This document shows positions 8,812-16,993 of a DNA stretch of 64,000 nt, piece by piece. The notes beneath the pieces were generated by a model. It made no database searches and was not told where the DNA came from. It worked only from the letters and a program-made list of their open reading frames with translations. The translations under genes and the position numbers were made by a program. Source of the DNA: SG8-4 sp964562575 (GTDB taxonomy: Bacteria; Planctomycetota; Phycisphaerae; Sedimentisphaerales; Anaerobacaceae); the NCBI GenBank assembly GCA_964562575.1, contig CAZLTY010000001.1, positions 1-64,000 on the forward strand, read 5' to 3'. Position 1 is the first letter of the stretch. Each line of letters begins with the position of its first letter.

Positions 8812-9831
8812 TCACACAAGGCCTTTGGCGACGAGGACTTTGCCTTTTATCTCTTCGGCCAGATCTTTGTTTTCAATAAGGAATTTCTTGGCGTTTTCCC
8901 GCCCCTGCCCCAGCCTGACGGTGCCGTAATTCAACCAGGCGCCGCTTCTTTCGACAACATCGCAGCCCGCGGCCAGATCTATCAGGTCCCCCTCGTAGCT
9001 GATTCCGCTGTCGAACATAATATCGAACTCGGTATCGCGGAAGGGCGGGGCTATCTTGTTTTTCACCACTCTGGCCCTAACTCTCGAGCCTATAGCGCCG
9101 GTGCTGTCTTTTATGGTCGTTATTCGTCTCAGATCGAGCCGCACAGAGCTGTAAAACTTCAGGGCCCTGCCGCCGGTCGTAGTCTCCGGATTGCCGAACA
9201 TGACGCCGATTTTCATACGGATCTGATTTATGAAAATAAGGGCCGTCTTGCTCTTTCCGATGACGGCGGTGAGCTTGCGCATAGCCTGACTCATCAATCT
9301 GGCCTGCAGTCCCATGTGGCTGTCGCCCATCTCGCCTTCGATCTCCGCCTTCGGTGTCAGTGCGGCAACAGAGTCCACGACTATGACATCCACGGAATTG
9401 GAGTTCACCAACATTTCGACAATCTCGAGGGCCTGCTCACCCGTGTCGGGCTGGCTAACGAGCATGCTGCTGACGTCGACGCCCAACCTCTTGGCCCAGG
9501 TAGTATCCAGAGCATGTTCGGCGTCGATAAACGCAGCCACGCCGCCGGCGCATTGAGCGTTGGCGATAACGTGCAGCGCAAGAGTCGTCTTGCCCGACGA
9601 TTCCGGCCCGTAAAGTTCGGTGATTCTGCCACGCGGGATACCCCTGCCGCCGAGTGCTATGTCCAAAGATATCGAGCCGGTGTCGATGCCTTCGATCTTG
9701 GCATACAGGTGCTCATCCATCTGCATGATGGAGCCTTGGCCATACTGCTTTTCGATTTGTGAAATCACACGTTGCAGGGCATCCTCGCTGCCGGTCGCTT
9801 TCGGTTTTGCAACTTTTTTTGTTTTTGCCAT
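8812..9831 (-). CDS. recA: Recombinase RecA
   Basis: The 339-residue product has Walker A GPESSGKTT, Walker B in VDVIVVDSVAAL, the L1/L2 DNA-binding loops (GDSHMGLQARLMSQAMRKL and FINQIRMKIGVMFGNPETT) and the KFYSSVRLDLRR segment. RecA forms filaments on single-stranded DNA for homologous recombination and triggers LexA cleavage. The ATG at 9831, preceded by AGAAAGG, is used; the ORF could be read upstream to 9915 but that would overlap thpR. The C-terminus is short, ending KGKVLVAKGLV, without the long acidic tail of E. coli RecA. I found no convincing SOS operator in the 52-base gap to thpR, so transcription may come from further upstream. Confidence 0.98.
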   Translation of the reverse strand: MAKTKKVAKPKATGSEDALQRVISQIEKQYGQGSIMQMDEHLYAKIEGIDTGSISLDIALGGRGIPRGRITELYGPESSGKTTLALHVIANAQCAGGVAAFIDAEHALDTTWAKRLGVDVSSMLVSQPDTGEQALEIVEMLVNSNSVDVIVVDSVAALTPKAEIEGEMGDSHMGLQARLMSQAMRKLTAVIGKSKTALIFINQIRMKIGVMFGNPETTTGGRALKFYSSVRLDLRRITTIKDSTGAIGSRVRARVVKNKIAPPFRDTEFDIMFDSGISYEGDLIDLAAGCDVVERSGAWLNYGTVRLGQGRENAKKFLIENKDLAEEIKGKVLVAKGLV

Positions 9832-9883
9832 TTCTACCTTTCTCCTATTATAGTAGCCAGCTTCAAGCCTTATGTTTTTCGCA

Positions 9884-10450
9884 TCACAATAACGGGTAAT
9901 TTCCCAAAGTTGCATAAATCGGCCCTTGCGGCGTCAGTTCGCTCTGGTACACCGTGACCGAATCAGCCCGCAAGGTGCCAAGCTCATAGTCTTGGTATTG
10001 GGCGCTAACCTGGGCCAACTTGATGCCTGCTTTGGCGTTTCTTATCCGGCACAGTGTCAGGTGCGCCGAGAACCTCCGGGCCTCTCTGGGCCAGCCGGCG
10101 GCGTCCAACTGTTGCTCGATATCTTCCTGCAGTCGCAACAGCCTGTCGCTGTCCTGTCCTGCGCCTATCCACAACACCCTGGCACTTCTGCCGCCAAAAT
10201 AGCCGACCGACTCGACATCCAGATCGAATCTCTTGTGCCTGCTCGCAACATCTTTTGTTATGTTACATACCTCGACGACCTGCTCGTCTCTGATCTCGCC
10301 GAGAAACTTCAACGTCAGATGCGTTACGTCGGGGCGCACCCACTTGACGTCGCCTTTTCCAATATCAACTTTTTTGCGCAACTCGTCCTGCAGACTGCTC
10401 AGACCCTTTCTGATTGTCTCGCCGATATCTATCGCTATGAAGCATCGCAT
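9884..10450 (-). CDS. thpR: RNA 2',3'-cyclic phosphodiesterase (2H family)
   Basis: The 188-residue protein has the two HxTx motifs of the 2H phosphoesterase family, HLTLKFLG near residue 44 and HLTLCRI near residue 130, and starts MRCFIAIDIGETIRKGL like ThpR/LigT. These enzymes hydrolyse 2',3'-cyclic phosphates on RNA or nucleotides to 2'-phosphates and can ligate tRNA halves in vitro. It lies 15 bases after the PfkB-type kinase and 52 bases before recA on the same strand. Confidence 0.93.
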   Translation of the reverse strand: MRCFIAIDIGETIRKGLSSLQDELRKKVDIGKGDVKWVRPDVTHLTLKFLGEIRDEQVVEVCNITKDVASRHKRFDLDVESVGYFGGRSARVLWIGAGQDSDRLLRLQEDIEQQLDAAGWPREARRFSAHLTLCRIRNAKAGIKLAQVSAQYQDYELGTLRADSVTVYQSELTPQGPIYATLGNYPLL

Positions 10451-10465
10451 TGCAGAGTCAAACCG

Positions 10466-11371
10466 CTAAAATCGTGTCATGTTCCACAGCATCTGAAATC
10501 TCTTGTTCACACTGCTTCTCTTTGTGAGAGTCAAACCACTCAGTGAAAAATCGCTGATCGAAAAGGAAGAGACGACGGTTCCGTAGGCAACCGCTGTTTT
10601 CAATGTCTCAAAATCGGTGTTGCCGCTCTTTGCCAGATAGCCCATGAATCCGCCTGCGAAACAGTCGCCCGCTCCGGTGGGGTCCTTGACGTCGGCGGTC
10701 GGAAAGGCAGGCAGAATAAACATATCGCCGTCAGTGTTGCACATCATTGAGCCTGATGCGCCCTTCTTGATGACTACGACACTGGGGCCCATATACAACA
10801 TTTTCTTTGCCGCTCTGGCCAGGTTGTGGTCGTCGGCCAGCATTCTTGCCTCATCTTCGTTTATTACCAGGCAGTTAATCTTCTTCAGCAGCGAATCCAA
10901 ATCATCCCTGTGCTCGGCAATCCACAAGTTCATCGTATCGGCGGCTACGAAGATCGGCTCGTCGACCTGCTCGAGCAGTTGGTGCTGAAGCGCCGGCGCT
11001 GTGTTTGCAAGGAAAAGAAATTTACTGTCCTTGAACACACCGGGCACCTTGGGCGGCGCTTCTGCGAGGACATTGAGCTCAACGTAATCCGTCGTCCTTT
11101 CGTCCAGGTTGTCGCTGTACGTGCCGGCCCAGCGGAATGTCTTGCTTTCTTGTCGCACTTCCAGACCTGTCAGATCAACGTCCTTATCGGCAAAAACCTC
11201 AGCCAGATCAAACGGACAATCCGAGCCAATAACGCCTACGAACCTGACCGGCGAAAAAAGGCTTGCCGCCATGCTGAAATAAACTGCCGAGCCGCCGAGA
11301 CAATCCTTGCTGACACCGTAAGGCGTTTTAACCGTATCAATTCCTATAGAGCCTGTTACAAGTAGTGACAT
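10466..11371 (-). CDS. PfkB-family sugar/nucleoside kinase
   Basis: This 301-residue ribokinase-fold protein has the N-terminal substrate-binding CLGGSAVYFSMAASLF and the C-terminal signature DPTGAGDCFAGGFMG, whose Asp is the catalytic base. Family members phosphorylate sugars, adenosine or similar alcohols with ATP. The precise substrate cannot be read from the sequence. It starts two bases after the gltX stop on the same strand and is followed closely by thpR, so it is probably translated from the gltX transcript. Confidence 0.9.
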   Translation of the reverse strand: MSLLVTGSIGIDTVKTPYGVSKDCLGGSAVYFSMAASLFSPVRFVGVIGSDCPFDLAEVFADKDVDLTGLEVRQESKTFRWAGTYSDNLDERTTDYVELNVLAEAPPKVPGVFKDSKFLFLANTAPALQHQLLEQVDEPIFVAADTMNLWIAEHRDDLDSLLKKINCLVINEDEARMLADDHNLARAAKKMLYMGPSVVVIKKGASGSMMCNTDGDMFILPAFPTADVKDPTGAGDCFAGGFMGYLAKSGNTDFETLKTAVAYGTVVSSFSISDFSLSGLTLTKRSSVNKRFQMLWNMTRF

Positions 11372-11373
11372 AT

Positions 11374-13062
11374 CTATGTTTGCTCCCCATTAGTGTGTGT
11401 TCCAAATTCCCTCAGTGTATTGGCAATTCTTGCCAGGACGTTCTCTTTGCCCAGCATTTCAACCGAATCGAAGATCGGCAGGCTGATGGTAGTCCCACAG
11501 ATAGCCACGCGCAAAGGCTGAGCGACTTTGCCGAGACCTACCTGCTTTTCCTCGGCCAACGAGCGGAGCATGTTCTCTATAGCCTGCTCTGTAAGTTCAT
11601 TCATCAAGGCGAGCTTATCGCGGACAATTGCCAAGATGCCCAGGCCATCTTTCTTGAGCAGAACCTTCTTGACTGCTTTGTCGTCATATTCAATCTCATC
11701 GTTGTTCAGAAACAGGAATCTGCACTTGCGCTCGATATCAGCCAGCGTACGTGCCCCTTCGCAAAGTTTGACGATTCTTGAAAGGAACTGATCATCCGCC
11801 GAAGCCACGGGTGATTCGACCTCTTCGAGATAATCCCTGAAATGCCTCAGGAGCGTCTCGCCTGGAACCATCCGGGCGTGTTCGGTGTTGAAGGCCAGAA
11901 GCTTCTGGCGGTCGAATAAGCTGTTGGCTTTTGTCAGACGCCCAAGATCAAAGGCCTCGATCAGTTCGTCGAGCACCATTATCTCCCGATTGTCACCTGG
12001 ATTCCAACCCAGCAGCGCAAGGAAATTCACCATCGCCTCGGGCAGGTAACCGCTCTTGAAGAAGTCAACGATGTTGATCTCCGGCAGGGCGATGCCGAGA
12101 TACTGAGCCATCGCGTCAACGATCGGCATGTCCGGTGTAGTGTCCCCATTGACGAAAGAATCGAGCTGCTCACGGGCAATGTCACCGGCCTCGGCGAGTC
12201 TGGCGAGATCAACCCCTGCTTTCGCAGGCTTCGCCCCTGCGGCTATGCTCAGGGCATGCTTGATTGCGCTGCGCAGGGCCTTCGGACGTTCGCGCTTGGA
12301 GAGTTTGCCACCGGTGTCACTGACGGTGACGGACATGTGAGCGTATTTGGGTAGCGAGGCATCCGGAAACAGGGCCTGCCACAGAGTCTGCTGGCCGGGC
12401 GTATTGTTGAGATGTTCCTGGCCGCGAATTATGTGCGTGACATTCATCAAACGATCATCGACCACACAGGCAAAATTGTACGTGGGAAAGCCGTCGCTCT
12501 TCTGTATGATAAAGTCGCCAGTTTCGCCCGCTGCAAAGGTAACTACGCCGCGCACCATATCCTGCACTGCTACAGATTCATTCGGCACGGCAAAACGAAC
12601 AGTTACAGGCCGACCTTCGGCGCGAGCTCTTTCGGCATCTTCGTCTCCGGGGAACTCTGCCGGCCGCCGATAGACAAAACCACGTTTCTGCGCCTCGGCT
12701 TGCTTGCGGAGCGCATCAAGCTCCTCGGCGGTCTCGAAGCAGTAATAGGCCTTCTTCGCGTCGAGCAATTCCTTGATGTACTTGTCATAGATGTCTCTTC
12801 GCTGAGATTGGAGGTACGGCCCATTGTCTCCGCCGGCGTCGGGGCCTTCGTCCCACTGGATCCCGAGCCATTTCAGGTCGTCCATGACCTGCTTTGCTGC
12901 TGTCGGCGTATTTCGTTTCTGGTCCGTGTCTTCGATGCGGAGTATGAAAGTACCGCCGGTGCGCCGCGCCCAGAGCCAGTTAAAAAGGGCTGTCCGGGCG
13001 CCGCCCACGTGCAAATAGCCCGTCGGCGACGGTGCAAAACGCGTTACAATCTTCTCCTGCAT
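11374..13062 (-). CDS. gltX: Glutamyl-tRNA synthetase with palindrome-bearing insertion
   Basis: Class I signatures are clear: the HIGH-equivalent PSPTGYLHVGGART near residue 10 and the KMSKS-equivalent KLSKRERPK. The product charges tRNA-Glu (and, if GatCAB is used, tRNA-Gln). At 562 residues it is about 70-90 longer than typical bacterial GluRS. Much of the excess follows KLSKRERPK, where a segment with AKPAKAGVD is encoded by a palindrome (12215-12228) that also occurs in an intergenic repeat at 32650-32663. Planctomycete GluRS may have a natural insertion at this site, so only the palindromic part is proposed as repeat-derived. It heads the gltX-pfkB-thpR-recA-alaS group. Confidence 0.96.
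   Translation of the reverse strand: MQEKIVTRFAPSPTGYLHVGGARTALFNWLWARRTGGTFILRIEDTDQKRNTPTAAKQVMDDLKWLGIQWDEGPDAGGDNGPYLQSQRRDIYDKYIKELLDAKKAYYCFETAEELDALRKQAEAQKRGFVYRRPAEFPGDEDAERARAEGRPVTVRFAVPNESVAVQDMVRGVVTFAAGETGDFIIQKSDGFPTYNFACVVDDRLMNVTHIIRGQEHLNNTPGQQTLWQALFPDASLPKYAHMSVTVSDTGGKLSKRERPKALRSAIKHALSIAAGAKPAKAGVDLARLAEAGDIAREQLDSFVNGDTTPDMPIVDAMAQYLGIALPEINIVDFFKSGYLPEAMVNFLALLGWNPGDNREIMVLDELIEAFDLGRLTKANSLFDRQKLLAFNTEHARMVPGETLLRHFRDYLEEVESPVASADDQFLSRIVKLCEGARTLADIERKCRFLFLNNDEIEYDDKAVKKVLLKKDGLGILAIVRDKLALMNELTEQAIENMLRSLAEEKQVGLGKVAQPLRVAICGTTISLPIFDSVEMLGKENVLARIANTLREFGTHTNGEQT
12215..12228. repeat. REP-like palindrome inside gltX
   Basis: CCTGCTTTCGCAGG, a 5-bp stem with a TTTC loop, is identical to the core of the second hairpin of the intergenic repeat at 32603-32666. 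In gltX it is read in frame on the minus strand as part of KPAKAGV. Confidence 0.7.
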
Positions 13063-13089
13063 AGTCTAAAAGTCCTCATTCAACAGAAA

Positions 13090-13176
13090 AATCAAAATGT
13101 AAAGTGCAAAATTAAGGAAGTCATCCGCCTACGGCGGATTCCGCAATTTTGATATTTGATGTTTGGTTTTTAACCT
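13090..13176 (+). repeat. AT-rich repeat family A, copy 1
   Basis: The layout is ATCAAAATGTAAAGTGCAAA, then ATTAAGGAAGTC, a palindrome ATCCGCCTACGGCGGAT, and an ATTTTGATATTTGAT tail. Copy 2 lies at 13498-13580 in the same orientation and copy 3 at 20251-20340 inverted. The ends (ATCAAAAT / ATTTTGAT) are themselves complementary, so each copy can fold into a long hairpin. Confidence 0.85.
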
Positions 13177-13204
13177 TTCCATGAGATGTTGTCAAGCTTC
13201 AGGA

Positions 13205-13430
13205 CCATCCAGGGTCAGAAAAATCAAGAATCAAAGTGGAAAATGCAAAATTGCCGAACACAGGCACAAAGGAACATAGGCATAAAGGCACGAGAGACGA
13301 TGGACGAGAGACGATGGATGTTTCGTCCCTCGTCTTTACTCGTCCCTCTTCCTTTCGGTTGTGCCTTTGGCCCTTTGCCCCTTTGTGCCTTTATTTTGAT
13401 TCTTGATATTTGATCCTTACATTTTCTCAA
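13205..13430. repeat. Composite inverted repeat with GGCAC and GACGAG/CTCGTC units
   Basis: The left half contains GCACAAAGGAACATAGGCAT and GACGAGAGACGATGG repeated twice; the right half contains CGTCCCTCGTC, CTCGTCCCTC and CCCTTTGCCCCTTTGTGCC. The whole can fold on itself around 13320. It resembles the inverted repeat flanking the four-helix-bundle gene at 1.4-1.9 kb but encloses no ORF, and its GACGAG units recur inside kdsB. Confidence 0.65.
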
Positions 13431-13443
13431 GCCCCAGACAAGC

Positions 13444-13476
13444 GGGGCCTGCACCGAGTCGATCAGTGCAGGCCCC
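13444..13476. terminator. GC-rich hairpin downstream of the LamG gene (terminator-like)
   Basis: GGGGCCTGCAC and GTGCAGGCCCC form a perfect 11-bp stem with an 11-base loop. It lies about 110 bases past the stop of the minus-strand LamG gene. There is no adjacent U tract, so intrinsic termination is uncertain; it may stabilise a 3' end. Confidence 0.45.
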
Positions 13477-13497
13477 GAATTCCTGCAAAGAAATTCA

Positions 13498-13580
13498 AAA
13501 ATCAAAATGTAAAATGCAAAATTAAGGAAGTCATCCGCCTACGGCGGATTCCACTATTTTGATATTTGATTTCTACATTT
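13498..13580 (+). repeat. AT-rich repeat family A, copy 2
   Basis: This copy nearly matches 13090-13176, including the ATCCGCCTACGGCGGAT core. It ends eight bases before the stop codon of the minus-strand LamG gene and could act as its transcript 3' end. Confidence 0.85.
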
Positions 13581-13587
13581 TCTTATC

Positions 13588-16356
13588 TTACCGAATCAGC
13601 CCAATCTCGTCAAAGTACATTGTTCCTGTGCCTCCGGCAGCCGGGCTGTTCTTGGTGCCGATGCCGATGGTGATCGAATTTACATTGGCAAGGTCCAGGC
13701 CGAAAGTCCCAAGGTCGATGACCCACTCATTCCATCCGGAAAGCTGGGTTGCGGCAGCATCGTCATGGTACCGCACGGCTGTGCCGTTGAGAGCGACGAA
13801 CACTCTGTCGGCGGAATTGCCCGATCCGCCTCTGAACCACAGGATGAGCTTCGTGACCCCTTCGGTGGTCCAGTCCCCTTTGGCCACCGTCAAAGTCGCC
13901 TCGGAGGTCTTGCCGGTATTGTCGTACGCGTACACCATCGACTGGTTGCCGCTCTGAACGACGCCATGCTCGGCATAGGGTGGCAGATCGTTGCCGACCA
14001 GCGCGCCGTTTGTCGTTGTTCCAAAGCCGTCGATCCAACTGTCGAATATCCTGTTACTGCCGTCGTTGGGTGGGTCAATGTTATTGTAAGACTCGAAGTT
14101 GTCCACAATCAAATAGTCCGGGACGGTAAACTTCCAGATCGTTCCGGCATTCACGGTCCCGCCGGCCTCGATCTCGTCGATGCGCCAGTAGTATTCGCCG
14201 CCACCAAATTCTACGAGACCTGCCAGAGACAGGCTTGTCCCGGCCTGATTACCCAAGAATTCCGGTGAGCTATTGTCGGCGCCGGCGACAGCGTCTCTAT
14301 CGGTGCCGAAGTACACGTCATGTGAAGAAGCCGCGTTGCCTGCCGACCAGCTCAACGAGCTTATGTCGCGCATGTCCAGCAAGGCATCACGATCTGGCAC
14401 GGGACTTGTGGCCATCTTCGTGTTGCCAAGCATAACATCCGCAATCTGAGCATCTGTCAGTGCTTTGCTGTAAACCCGCACGTCGTCGATCTTGCCGTGG
14501 AAGTATCTGTCGTCAAGGTGGCCGTATTGCCTTCCTATATGGAAGAAATCCGCACTTGGAACGAAATCCGTCGTTGTCGTTTCGCTCTGCATGACCCCGT
14601 CCACATAGAGCATGTTGGTTCGGCCCTCACGAACACCTGTAACGTGGTGCCAGTTGGTATCCGTGTACAGCGCGTCGCTGCTGGCCCACCCATTGATTTG
14701 TGCCGAGTCGCCATCGGAGACCCAGAGGCGAAAGACATTAGTGTTATACCTGACAATCGCGAAACCATGATAATCGGCTCCGCCGATTCTTGTCAGTTTT
14801 CCTGCGATGCCGCCATAGTGGCCGGCATTGCCCGGTTCGAGCTTGACCCATGCCGAGATGGTGAAATCGGCTGTGACGCCTGCGCCTGCTTCTTCGCCGC
14901 AGTCGACGTAATTGCCACTGCCGCTGAATTCCAGCGCTCTACCCTGATATCCGTCGGCCCACTGTGGCTGGCCGACGAAACTGCCGTGGCCGCCGTGGCC
15001 GGACCAATCCACCGCCGTAGTGCCCTCGCCCTCGTCCAGCGTCCACCAACCCAACAGATCCGGGTCTGTGACCGCGACCTCGGGCACAGTTGTGAAACTC
15101 CAGACATCGCCCTTGTGAGTGGCGGCACCATCAAATTCGTCGACGCGCCAGTAGTAAGTCTTCTCCATATCGAGCGCTCCGGGGGTGAAAGTCGGCTCCG
15201 GCAGCGGCATGGCGCCTGCGGCATTGCTCACATCGTCGAGGTTATCACCGAAGTAGACATGGTGCAATTTTGCGTTGAAGCCTCCTGTCCAAGTTAGCGT
15301 CGGGTCGCTGAGGACAAAGCTGATACCGTCAGCAGGGCTGGGATGATAGGCTGTTCGCGGAGGGATTGAGAAGCTCCAAATGTCGCCTTTCCACGGGCTG
15401 TTGGGATCGGCGTCGATGAGGTGAACGACGCGCCAGTAGTAAGTCGTACCAGGCTGCAATCCCTCCGGTGCGGGAAAGCCGGGGAAACCGACCACTTGCT
15501 GAGTGGTCGCCAGATTTCCGACGAAGGTCCCCTCGGCGCCGCTGTCAATATCTTCAGAGCTTGTTCCAAAGTACAAATCATGCGAAACCGCGCCATCTCC
15601 CGGGCCCCAGGTCAGACTCACCCATGTTTGCTCAAGTGTCGCACCATCGGCCGGGTCGGGTCTGCGTGCGTGCGGCAGCCTGCCTGCCCCGCTGACCATG
15701 ATCGTCTGAATCTCGTCTGCTGTCAGGGCATGATCGTAGACTCGAAGCTCGTCAATTGTAGCGGCCACCCAGTTTGTGTGGTTCCTGTTGAGGCCGATGG
15801 CGAATTCGTTGAACGTCCTCTGCGAATCGCTCATCGTCGCGGTCGTGGCTTGTTCGCCGTTGTAGTAGAACGTCGCATTGCCATCCTCGAAGGTCAGAGC
15901 CAGATGAGTCCAATCTAAAGTGGCCGGGCCAAAAAACTGCCCGCCGGGATTCAGGCGGAACTCTCCGGGAGTTCCCCCATTGACATCTAACTGAATGCCG
16001 GCACTATTGGGGGTGTGGTTGGTGAAAGGGCTGCTGTACTGGTCCTGGCCCAGGCTGTCGAGCTTGACCCATATCGCTATTGTGCCGGTTTCCCAGACCG
16101 TTGGCCCGCCAGGCAGGGTATAGACGACATAGTCTTGATCAGAGTCGCCACGGACGTGCAGACCCCCGCCGATCTTGCCCTCGACCCACTCGGGAGCGCC
16201 GTTAAACGTCCCATCGTTGCCATTGCCGGAGGAGTCGGTCGCAGTTGTTCCCGAGCCCTCGTCGAGCCCCCAGTGCACAACCAGATCTGCGGAGGCGCCG
16301 CTGAGAAGGCCCAGCACCAGGGCAATTACGGTTGAATATTTCAGTTTCTTACACAT
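13588..16356 (-). CDS. Secreted LamG / Fn3-like surface protein
   Basis: The 922-residue protein starts MCKKLKYSTVIALVLGLLSG, a signal peptide, with AGGAGG seven bases upstream of the ATG at 16356. Order of parts: LamG-like sandwich (about 24-230, opening WGLDEGSGTTATDSSGNGNDG), two Fn3-like modules with YYWRV and SHDLYFGT/HHVYFGDN motifs (about 231-425), a second LamG (about 430-640, WWTLDEGEGTTAVDWSGHG), a third Fn3-like module, and a C-terminal carbohydrate-binding-like sandwich starting VDNFESYN. The same C-terminal module ends or precedes the end of the two proteins at 23.9-29.2 kb. A role in polysaccharide binding or surface attachment is likely but not demonstrable. No anchor motif is seen at the C-terminus. 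Confidence 0.85.
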   Translation of the reverse strand: MCKKLKYSTVIALVLGLLSGASADLVVHWGLDEGSGTTATDSSGNGNDGTFNGAPEWVEGKIGGGLHVRGDSDQDYVVYTLPGGPTVWETGTIAIWVKLDSLGQDQYSSPFTNHTPNSAGIQLDVNGGTPGEFRLNPGGQFFGPATLDWTHLALTFEDGNATFYYNGEQATTATMSDSQRTFNEFAIGLNRNHTNWVAATIDELRVYDHALTADEIQTIMVSGAGRLPHARRPDPADGATLEQTWVSLTWGPGDGAVSHDLYFGTSSEDIDSGAEGTFVGNLATTQQVVGFPGFPAPEGLQPGTTYYWRVVHLIDADPNSPWKGDIWSFSIPPRTAYHPSPADGISFVLSDPTLTWTGGFNAKLHHVYFGDNLDDVSNAAGAMPLPEPTFTPGALDMEKTYYWRVDEFDGAATHKGDVWSFTTVPEVAVTDPDLLGWWTLDEGEGTTAVDWSGHGGHGSFVGQPQWADGYQGRALEFSGSGNYVDCGEEAGAGVTADFTISAWVKLEPGNAGHYGGIAGKLTRIGGADYHGFAIVRYNTNVFRLWVSDGDSAQINGWASSDALYTDTNWHHVTGVREGRTNMLYVDGVMQSETTTTDFVPSADFFHIGRQYGHLDDRYFHGKIDDVRVYSKALTDAQIADVMLGNTKMATSPVPDRDALLDMRDISSLSWSAGNAASSHDVYFGTDRDAVAGADNSSPEFLGNQAGTSLSLAGLVEFGGGEYYWRIDEIEAGGTVNAGTIWKFTVPDYLIVDNFESYNNIDPPNDGSNRIFDSWIDGFGTTTNGALVGNDLPPYAEHGVVQSGNQSMVYAYDNTGKTSEATLTVAKGDWTTEGVTKLILWFRGGSGNSADRVFVALNGTAVRYHDDAAATQLSGWNEWVIDLGTFGLDLANVNSITIGIGTKNSPAAGGTGTMYFDEIGLIR

Positions 16357-16560
16357 AGTGATCCTCCTTCGAGAAAAGCGTACGCTAGAACAACACCAAG
16401 ACGATTCCTCGCCATGACAATACTTCGCAGGGATTTGCCGGGGCTCTTCACCATAGCCATCAGGCCGCCTCCATCCGTCGCAGGATCCCGCTTGTTGGAA
16501 TATCCTTGAACTTATTAACTTCACCGATACTAAATTCATACCACATTAGGTACATCCACG
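16357..16560 (-). promoter_or_regulatory. Long GC-rich leader of the LamG gene
   Basis: About 200 bases precede the ribosome site of the LamG gene without a credible ORF start. The stretch holds several short G/C blocks (GATGGAGGCGGCC, AGAGCCCCGG) that could pair. I compared it mentally with cyclic-di-GMP, cobalamin and glycine riboswitches and found no consensus match, so it is listed only as an unusual leader. Confidence 0.3.
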
Positions 16561-16614
16561 TCAAGGAAAATATCGGTTTTTTCCGGCCCAAAGGCCCTAA
16601 TAGGCGTCTTTTTC

Positions 16615-16638
16615 TCAATTGACACGGGGGGTCAATTG
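16615..16638. terminator. CAATTGAC palindrome at the end of the small 16.6-kb gene
   Basis: CAATTGAC and GTCAATTG form a perfect 8-bp stem around ACGGGGG. The minus-strand stop codon of the 66-68 residue ORF lies inside the right arm, so the hairpin would cap that transcript. No T run follows. Confidence 0.4.
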
Positions 16639-16838
16639 CGTGATCTGGCGTTGATCACAGCGGCCAGGAGGATATGTCTCAACCTGTCCACGCTGAGGCG
16701 CTTTAGGTAGTCTTCTGTGAAATCCAACTTAAATCGACCTCTGAAATTCTTGATTCGTCTTTCAAGTTCGTGTCTGCGTAAAGCAGCAATCGAAGTAGCT
16801 TCTCTCTCATGACATTTGCTCACAGCCATCCCCATCAC
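16632..16838 (-). CDS. Small hypothetical protein
   Basis: I do not recognise the family. The product is at most 68 residues and strongly basic: the centre reads ELERRIKNFRGRFKLDFTEDYLKRLS and the end VDRLRHILLAAVINARS, which would make two amphipathic helices. The composition resembles small regulatory or nucleic-acid-binding proteins. A start at 16829 (MAVSKCHERE) would also work. It lies on the opposite strand to queA with about 155 bases between them. Confidence 0.45.
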   Translation of the reverse strand: MMGMAVSKCHEREATSIAALRRHELERRIKNFRGRFKLDFTEDYLKRLSVDRLRHILLAAVINARSRN

Positions 16839-16993
16839 CTTCGAAAAAGTCTTCTGTTTAAGTTGGATTCATGTCATCTGTATCGTCCCGCGCATAGGAA
16901 CACTTCTGCTACAAATTCCGTATCGTCCGAACTGGCTTGTTATCCGGTCAATTTTTTTTTGTCATTTCGTTAGTCGTCTGATAACGTCTGGTC

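Larger units (their letters stand above)
13063..13587. other. Repeat-packed intergenic region between gltX and the LamG protein gene
   Basis: No gene is supported in these 525 bases. They hold two direct copies of an 85-bp AT-rich repeat with a palindromic centre (13090-13176 and 13498-13580), a GGCAC/GACGAG inverted element between them (13205-13430), and a perfect 11-bp GC hairpin (13444-13476). The promoter of gltX must lie at the low-coordinate side of the LamG gene or within these repeats; none is obvious. Confidence 0.8.

Noticed and set aside
7900..9762. Plus-strand ORF of 620 codons across alaS and recA
   Set aside because: It is antisense to two certain genes, lacks family motifs, and arises from the high GC third positions of the minus-strand genes.
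9832..9915. LexA/SOS box upstream of recA
   Set aside because: No CTG-N10-CAG or GAAC-N4-GTTC type palindrome is visible in the gap.
16357..16560. Cyclic-di-GMP, cobalamin or glycine riboswitch upstream of the LamG gene
   Set aside because: I could not match the conserved cores of these classes; only scattered GC blocks remain.
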